Origin: Alphaproteobacteria bacterium
GTDB lineage: Bacteria; Pseudomonadota; Alphaproteobacteria; Micavibrionales; Micavibrionaceae
Assembly (NCBI GenBank): GCA_023384135.1
Contig: JAHDXS010000003.1
Coordinates: 378,728-442,727, forward strand
DNA: 64,000 nt
Direction: 5' to 3'
Below the pieces are notes generated by a model. The model did not search any database, was not told the origin of the DNA, and saw only the letters and a program-made list of their open reading frames with translations. Below are positions 57,291-64,000 of the stretch, piece by piece. The stretch's first letter is position 1, and every line of letters begins with the position of its first letter. The translations under genes were made by a program, and so were the position numbers.

Positions 57291-57353
57291 CCCGCTTTCG
57301 CGGGAATGACAAAGGAGCGCCCGCGCGATGAGGATGATAAATGGCCGCTTAGA

Positions 57354-57851
57354 TCAATTCTTCGCGCGCATGATGGATTGCTTCTGCCGCGCCCAGTCGC
57401 GCTTCTTTTCCGTTTCGCGCTTGTCGTGCTTCTTCTTGCCCTTGGCCAGCGCGATCTCGATCTTCGCACGACCCTTTTTGTCGAAATAGATTTTGGTCGG
57501 CACGATCGTCATACCCTCGCGCGCCACCGCCCCGAGCAGTTTGTTGATCTCCTTTTTATTCAGGAGCAGCTTGCGCGGGCGCGTCGGCTCGTGCTGGAAA
57601 TGCGGCCCGGCCTGTTTATATTCGGCGATGTTCGCCCCCCACAGCCAGATCTCGCCGCCCTTCGGCCCCACGTGCGATTCCTTGATGCTGCACTGACCCA
57701 GCCGCAGCGATTTCACCTCCGACCCCGTCAGCATGATCCCGGCCTCGTACCGATCGGAAAGCTCATAATCAAAACGCGCGGTCCTGTTCTCGGCCACCAC
57801 GGAGTCGGTCGAGATCATCGCGCCTTTTTTCTTGTCTTTTTTCGCGGCCAT
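57354..57851 (-). CDS. smpB: tmRNA-binding protein SmpB
   Basis: The 165-residue protein matches Smp[21 protein letters not shown], then [20 protein letters not shown] and a C-terminal basic tail ([20 protein letters not shown]). SmpB brings tmRNA to stalled ribosomes. The ssrA gene is not in the window. It follows dapA on the same strand with a 78-base gap. Confidence 0.96.
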   Translation of the reverse strand: MAAKKDKKKGAMISTDSVVAENRTARFDYELSDRYEAGIMLTGSEVKSLRLGQCSIKESHVGPKGGEIWLWGANIAEYKQAGPHFQHEPTRPRKLLLNKKEINKLLGAVAREGMTIVPTKIYFDKKGRAKIEIALAKGKKKHDKRETEKKRDWARQKQSIMRAKN

Positions 57852-57929
57852 GGGGCTCTAAAACGCTCGTTCATTCAGAAACGGCGAGGGTACAGTCTGC
57901 GCGGGGTACAGGCAAGGAATAAAAGGAAA

Positions 57930-58829
57930 TCAGGCCCGCTTGGCCGCGCGTTGCACGGGCTTCAGCCCCGCATGCGACATCGCGGCATCGACCAGCGCCC
58001 GCGCCTTCGCCGAAGCGGGTACGAGCGGCAGCCGCACCTCGTCCGAACACAGGCCCAGAACCGACGCCGCGTATTTTACAGGCGCGGGGTTGCTCTCGCA
58101 GAACAAATTTTTGGCCAGCGGCAGCAAAAGGTCGCGCATCTTCGCGAAACTCTTGAGATCGCCCGCCGCCCAGGCGTTTTGGAGCTGCGCACACTGTGCC
58201 GGGGCCACGTTGGACGCCACCGAGATACAGCCCACGCCGCCCTGCGCCAGAAACGCCGCCGCCGTGATGTCATCCCCCGAAAGCTGGCAGAAATCCGGGC
58301 CGATCGCGTTGCGGGTCTCCAGAACACGGCTCAGATCGCCGCATGCGTCCTTGACACCCACAATATTCGGCAGTTTTGCAAGCCTTGCCATGGTGTCCAC
58401 CGAGATATCGATCACACACCGCCCCGGAATGTTGTATAATATGATGGGTATGGAGACCGCGTCGTGAATCGCCTTGTAATGCGCATAAATTCCGTCTTGC
58501 GTCGGCTTGTTGTAATAGGGCGTGACGATCAGCGCGCCGTCCGCGCCCACGGCCTTAGCGTGCTGCGTCAGGGTAATGGCCTCGCGCGTCGCGTTCGATC
58601 CGGTGCCCGCGATGACGGGGACTCTTCTGTTGGCGATTTGCACGCACCGCTCGACAACCGCCATATCTTCATCGTAAGAAAGAGTAGGGCTTTCGCCCGT
58701 AGTGCCACACGGAACAAGACCATGCGTACCCTGCTCGATTTGCCACTCGACAAGATCCTCAAAAGCCTTCCAGTCGATCTCGCCATTCGCAAAGGGGGTA
58801 ATCAGGGCTGTAATGGAGCCTTTAAACAT
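57930..58829 (-). CDS. dapA: 4-hydroxy-tetrahydrodipicolinate synthase DapA
   Basis: The 299-residue protein is a full DapA: GTTGESPTLSYDED for pyruvate binding, Tyr132 in IILYNIPGR, and the Schiff-base Lys160 in NIVGVKDACGD. It condenses pyruvate with aspartate semialdehyde in lysine and diaminopimelate synthesis. It is divergent from the lytic transglycosylase gene with a 78-base gap, so the two peptidoglycan-related genes share a control region. Confidence 0.96.
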   Translation of the reverse strand: MFKGSITALITPFANGEIDWKAFEDLVEWQIEQGTHGLVPCGTTGESPTLSYDEDMAVVERCVQIANRRVPVIAGTGSNATREAITLTQHAKAVGADGALIVTPYYNKPTQDGIYAHYKAIHDAVSIPIILYNIPGRCVIDISVDTMARLAKLPNIVGVKDACGDLSRVLETRNAIGPDFCQLSGDDITAAAFLAQGGVGCISVASNVAPAQCAQLQNAWAAGDLKSFAKMRDLLLPLAKNLFCESNPAPVKYAASVLGLCSDEVRLPLVPASAKARALVDAAMSHAGLKPVQRAAKRA

Positions 58830-58907
58830 TCTGTCCCGTCTTTCTTTATCGGTAATCCTTTGATTTCGCCCAATTTAGCCCCTGATCGCCCGTTCCGCAA
58901 GGCTCTG

Positions 58908-60935
<2,028 letters not shown>

Positions 60936-61026
60936 ACCGCATACATTCGTACCCAAATATGATATATTCTGTGTTATGGGCTTTTTAAGAATCGAATTGT
61001 ATTATGATGATAGGCGTACTGCGTAT

Positions 61027-61042
61027 TTAATTCATTATTAAC
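61027..61042 (+). promoter_or_regulatory. CtrA-type box before the LuxR-type regulator
   Basis: TTAA-TTCATTA-TTAAC (61027-61042) matches the full CtrA consensus including the final C. It ends 13 bases before the ATG at 61056, so it is downstream of where the -10 should be and would suit repression better than activation. Confidence 0.55.
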
Positions 61043-61055
61043 CAATTCTCGGGAC

Positions 61056-61751
61056 ATGAAACTCCTCATCGCAGACGACCACACGCTTTTTCGTGACACC
61101 CTGGTGCAGTACATCGAACGCGCCAGCCCCGGCTCCCGCGTTGTTCTGGCCAAGGACTTCGGCGAAGTCAGAAAAATTCTGGACACTGAAAGCGACTTCG
61201 ACCTCATTCTGCTCGATTTCCGTATGCCCGGCATGCGCGGCTTCGAGGGATTGAAATATATCCGCGAAAAATTCCCGCAAAAACCCGTGGCGATCATGTC
61301 CGGCGTGGCCGAACAGGCCAACGTAAAGCAGGCGCTCGAACTCGGCGCCAGAGGCTATTTTCCCAAGACGCTCTCCGGCAAGGCGCTGATCGAGGCGATT
61401 CAGTCCATCGTCAAGGGCGACATGTTCGTTCCGTATGATTCAGACAACAAAAGCTACATGCCCGCCTATTACGAAGACCCGCCCGAACCCGGCGCGGCGG
61501 AGGCAGAGGCGCAGGCGAACTTCGACAAGCTCGGCCTCACCCCGCGCGAAACCCAGATCATGGGCTTCCTCACCTCCGGCGCGACCAACAAGGACATCGC
61601 GCAGGCGCTGGGCCTGCAGGTCGTGACCGTCAAACTGCACGTCCGCAGCATCTGTCGCAAGCTCGGTGTCAAGAACCGCACGCAGGCGGCGCTGAAACTC
61701 CGCGATTTCGGCCCGGTGCGCGACCCGCGCAAAGAGTCCGATAAAGACTGA
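61056..61751 (+). CDS. LuxR/FixJ-type response regulator
   Basis: The 231-residue protein has a receiver (acidic pair in LLIADDHTLF, phosphoacceptor in LILLDFRMPG, Ser in IMSGV, Lys in YFPKTLSG) and a C-terminal LuxR helix-turn-helix (LTPRETQIMGFLTSGATNKD, then VTVKLHVRSICRKLGVKNRT). The NarL/FixJ family acts as DNA-binding regulators. The hybrid kinase gene starts 29 bases after the stop, so the two may form a pair, though the kinase carries its own receiver. Confidence 0.92.
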   Translation: MKLLIADDHTLFRDTLVQYIERASPGSRVVLAKDFGEVRKILDTESDFDLILLDFRMPGMRGFEGLKYIREKFPQKPVAIMSGVAEQANVKQALELGARGYFPKTLSGKALIEAIQSIVKGDMFVPYDSDNKSYMPAYYEDPPEPGAAEAEAQANFDKLGLTPRETQIMGFLTSGATNKDIAQALGLQVVTVKLHVRSICRKLGVKNRTQAALKLRDFGPVRDPRKESDKD

Positions 61752-61780
61752 CCCCAACAAATCTCCGGCAGAGGCCGTAA

Positions 61781-63697
61781 ATGAATTCCGAACAGGCCGG
61801 CAAAAAATCAGCAAGCACGATCCGCCCGGCGGTGTTCGTGATCGTTTTGAGCGTGATCGCCCTGCCTCTGGCGTGGGTTGCCTCTGCGGGCGGCCAGCCT
61901 CTCGCCAGCCTCGTGCTATTCATCGGCCTGATCGCGACGGCAGCCTTCGCCGTCGAGACCATATTGCAAAGCCTTCACGCCCGCCGCCGCCACCACGAGC
62001 TTTTGAGCGCCCACGAAGCCGCGCACAGCCTTCTGGAAAACCGCCTGATGGCCATGGAGGCCTCACAGGAAGGCATCGCGATCATCAACCGCTTTTCGCA
62101 GCTCACCTATATGAACAACGCGCTCTTCAACATCTACGGCATTCCGCCTGAAGCCGAAGACCAGTTTCTGGGCGAAAACTGGCTGCGTTTGTTTCCGGAC
62201 GATCAGGCGAAATTCATGGTGGACAAGGCCCTCGCGTCCATCGAGCGCGAAGGGTTCTGGACAGGCCCCGTCGAACTCAAGCTTGATGGCGGCGCCGTGC
62301 AACGCCTTGACCTCGCGCTTTCGCGCCTGCCCGACGGCGGCCTGATCTGCACCACGCGCGACGTGACGGAACGCCATAATAACGAAAAGGAAAAAAAGCA
62401 GCTCGAAGAGCAATTCTATCAATCCCAGAAGATGGAGGCGGTCGGCCGCCTCGCCGGAGGGATCGCGCATGATTTCAACAATATCCTCGCCGCGATTTCC
62501 GGTTACGCCGAATTTCTCGAGGAAGATCTTCCCGAAGACTCGCCGCAACGGGGCTTCGCAAAAAACATCCTCAGCGCCGGACGCGAGGCCAAGGCCCTGA
62601 TCGACCAGATGCTCGCCTTCTCCCGCCGCAAGGACAGCGCCATGGAGCCTGTCGATATTTTGCTGTCCTTGCAGGAAACCGTCTCGATCCTGAATGCCAG
62701 CGTGCCTAAATCCATCGAGATCAAAACCGATTATCAAGTGCCGCAAGCCGTAATAAAAGGCAACGCCTCGCAAATTATGCAGGTTTTCATGAACCTGTCC
62801 GTAAACGCGCGCGACGCGATCGACACGAATCGCGGCACGATCGGCATAAGCGTATCAACCAAGAACGCCGAAGATTTTCCGCTCCCCGAGGCCATCGCAA
62901 ACGACCTGCCCGATCCGGGCGAGCAACCGCCGACATGGGTTGAAGATAGAAACGCCGGAACGACCCGCCTCGTGTTGGGCCGTGTCGCGAGGGACCATGA
63001 TTATGTCGTGCTGCGGATATCCGATACCGGGTGCGGGATGAGCCGTGTGGTGATGGAACATATCTTCGAACCGTTCTTCACCACAAAGCCCGTAAATAAG
63101 GGCACCGGGTTGGGTATGGCCACCGTGCACGGCGTGGTAACAGGTCATCAGGGAGCGATGGTCATCGAGAGCACGCTGGGCAAGGGCACGGTATTCGAAC
63201 TCTTCTTTCCCGCAGCGAATGAGGATGTCGATCAGAGTGGCCTCAGGAAAAAGCGGGACAAAAAGCCGCGCAAAAAGAAAGCCAAGGGTGAGGCCCATAT
63301 TCTGCTTGTCGAGGATCAGGACTCGGTGCGCGACATGATGCAGGACATGCTAAAGCGCATGGGCTACACCGTAAAAACAAGTGTCTCCGGGCTGGATGCG
63401 CTGGATATGCTGCGCCAATCCCCGAATGAATTCGATCTCGTCATCACCGATGAAAACATGCCGAAAATGAGCGGCACGGAATTGGTGCATCAGGTACATT
63501 ACGATTTTCCCGATATTCCCTTCATCATGCTCACCGGATATACAAAACAGCAGCTTGAGGATATGGCGCACGACCACCCGGCGATCAAGGCGATCCTGAA
63601 AAAGCCTGTTTCTAAGGATACTTTGGCGGAACAGATTGAGACGACTCTTAACGCCTCCAAATCCAGGCAAGCAGAGCCAAAGCAGCCTGCGCACTGA
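61781..63697 (+). CDS. CckA-like PAS hybrid histidine kinase
   Basis: The 638-residue protein has two membrane helices (VFVIVLSVIALPLAWVASAG; LVLFIGLIATAAFAVETI), a PAS domain (about 85-195), a HisKA domain with His230 in GGIAHDFNNIL, an HATPase domain (ISDTGCGM; GTGLGMATVHGVV) and a C-terminal receiver with the aspartate in LVITDENMP. The kinase core is close to that of CckA at 52107, but it has fewer PAS domains. The ATPase domain has an insert of about 35 residues (AIANDLPDPGEQPPTWVEDR). The target is unknown. Confidence 0.9.
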   Translation: MNSEQAGKKSASTIRPAVFVIVLSVIALPLAWVASAGGQPLASLVLFIGLIATAAFAVETILQSLHARRRHHELLSAHEAAHSLLENRLMAMEASQEGIAIINRFSQLTYMNNALFNIYGIPPEAEDQFLGENWLRLFPDDQAKFMVDKALASIEREGFWTGPVELKLDGGAVQRLDLALSRLPDGGLICTTRDVTERHNNEKEKKQLEEQFYQSQKMEAVGRLAGGIAHDFNNILAAISGYAEFLEEDLPEDSPQRGFAKNILSAGREAKALIDQMLAFSRRKDSAMEPVDILLSLQETVSILNASVPKSIEIKTDYQVPQAVIKGNASQIMQVFMNLSVNARDAIDTNRGTIGISVSTKNAEDFPLPEAIANDLPDPGEQPPTWVEDRNAGTTRLVLGRVARDHDYVVLRISDTGCGMSRVVMEHIFEPFFTTKPVNKGTGLGMATVHGVVTGHQGAMVIESTLGKGTVFELFFPAANEDVDQSGLRKKRDKKPRKKKAKGEAHILLVEDQDSVRDMMQDMLKRMGYTVKTSVSGLDALDMLRQSPNEFDLVITDENMPKMSGTELVHQVHYDFPDIPFIMLTGYTKQQLEDMAHDHPAIKAILKKPVSKDTLAEQIETTLNASKSRQAEPKQPAH

Positions 63698-63715
63698 ATC
63701 CAGCGGAGCAACAGT

Positions 63716-64000
63716 TTATTTCATATGCCCCTCGCGCCACCACGCGAAGACCAGAAGGCACAAAAGCAGCACGAGGCTGGCCCATTCCGGCATCAGAGCG
63801 ATATCCCGTACACCCGTGACCGTATAGCCGCTATTCTGCCGCAGCCCCACCCAGTTGTTCCCGGCGTAGGTCCGTGTGTTGGTCAGCAGTCGCACGCGCG
63901 GCTCCGGCACATCGTCCAGCCACACCGCGCCGCCGCCCGAGGCCGCCATGACCGGGGCCAGACGGTCCGGCGTGGTCTTGACGCTGAATAGTTCGGGCGG
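63716..64000 (-). CDS. C-terminal part of a membrane protein, cut by window end
   Basis: The frame stays open to the last base of the window, so at least 94 residues of the end of a larger protein are seen. It includes AASGGGAVWLDDVPEPRVRL and a final membrane helix, LMPEWASLVLLLCLLVFAWW, followed by a short basic end (REGHMK). This type of ending is common in large membrane proteins of MoxR/BatA-like gene clusters, but the part seen is too short to name it. Confidence 0.6.
   Translation of the reverse strand, partial: PPELFSVKTTPDRLAPVMAASGGGAVWLDDVPEPRVRLLTNTRTYAGNNWVGLRQNSGYTVTGVRDIALMPEWASLVLLLCLLVFAWWREGHMK

Noticed and set aside
58464-58907. N-terminal extension of the transglycosylase
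   Set aside because: It overlaps dapA on the opposite strand and precedes a proper signal peptide that begins near the ATG at 58908.

Overview
The window looks like a chromosomal segment of a polarly flagellated alphaproteobacterium. The signs are the FlbD/FliX regulatory pair, FlbT and FlaF, a CckA-type hybrid kinase, a fliM-linked DUF6468-type gene, MotE, and a recA control region with the alphaproteobacterial SOS box GTTC-N7-GTTC. Gene content fits a Rhodospirillales- or Micavibrio-like lineage better than Rhizobiales or Rhodobacterales, but that placement is a guess. Most of the window is GC-rich. AT-rich exceptions are the fliF/flaG intergenic region and a DUF3800 gene inside the flgB-to-flhB cluster. 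I saw no tRNA, rRNA, CRISPR array or insertion sequence.

Layout. 0.1-8.7 kb: flhG and flhF, a secreted protein, a Kef-type antiporter, flhA and the sigma-54 activator flbD. 8.8-14.4 kb: an oxygenase-like orphan, then the leftward operon fliF-fliG-fliH-fliN-motA. 15-22 kb: the filament block, with a FlaG-like gene, flbT-flaF, a small secreted protein, a single large flagellin, a divergent TPR-methyltransferase fusion and a membrane protein. 22.3-29.1 kb: a candidate small RNA, then the leftward operon flgI-flgJ-two FlgN-like genes-fliK-flgD-flgE. 29.5-34.2 kb: fliX, dksA, then leftward flgF-flgG-flgA-flgH. 34.5-44.8 kb: rightward fliL-fliM-DUF6468-motE-cheY-cheZ, two MotB-like genes, a 1150-residue AMIN-like/TPR protein and a membrane protein. 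44.7-52 kb: leftward export genes (an flhB-like paralogue, two unknowns, fliO, fliP), then rightward flgB-flgC-fliE, the inserted DUF3800 gene, and fliQ-fliR-flhB. 52-64 kb: cckA, recA, a cysteine hydrolase, smpB, dapA, a lytic transglycosylase, a LuxR-type response regulator, a second CckA-like hybrid kinase and the end of a membrane protein.

Control. Three close matches to the sigma-54 -24/-12 element precede flgI, flgF and flgB, the three transcription units for rod, rings and hook. Together with FlbD and FliX this suggests a Caulobacter-type class III tier. Perfect CtrA-type boxes (TTAA-N7-TTAA) lie over the flagellin promoter, before the LuxR regulator and in the fliF/flaG gap, which connects CckA to the motility genes. 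Short interspersed palindromic repeats of at least three kinds fill many of the gaps between genes.

Most interesting items: the candidate structured RNA downstream of flgE; the TPR-methyltransferase beside flagellin, a possible flagellin-modifying enzyme; the pair of MotB-like proteins, one without the stator aspartate, next to the giant AMIN-like/TPR protein; the shared CheY-binding-like peptides in FliM, FliN and CheZ; and the foreign-looking DUF3800 gene splitting the flgB-to-flhB operon. All names rest on reading the translations by eye; no database search was run.
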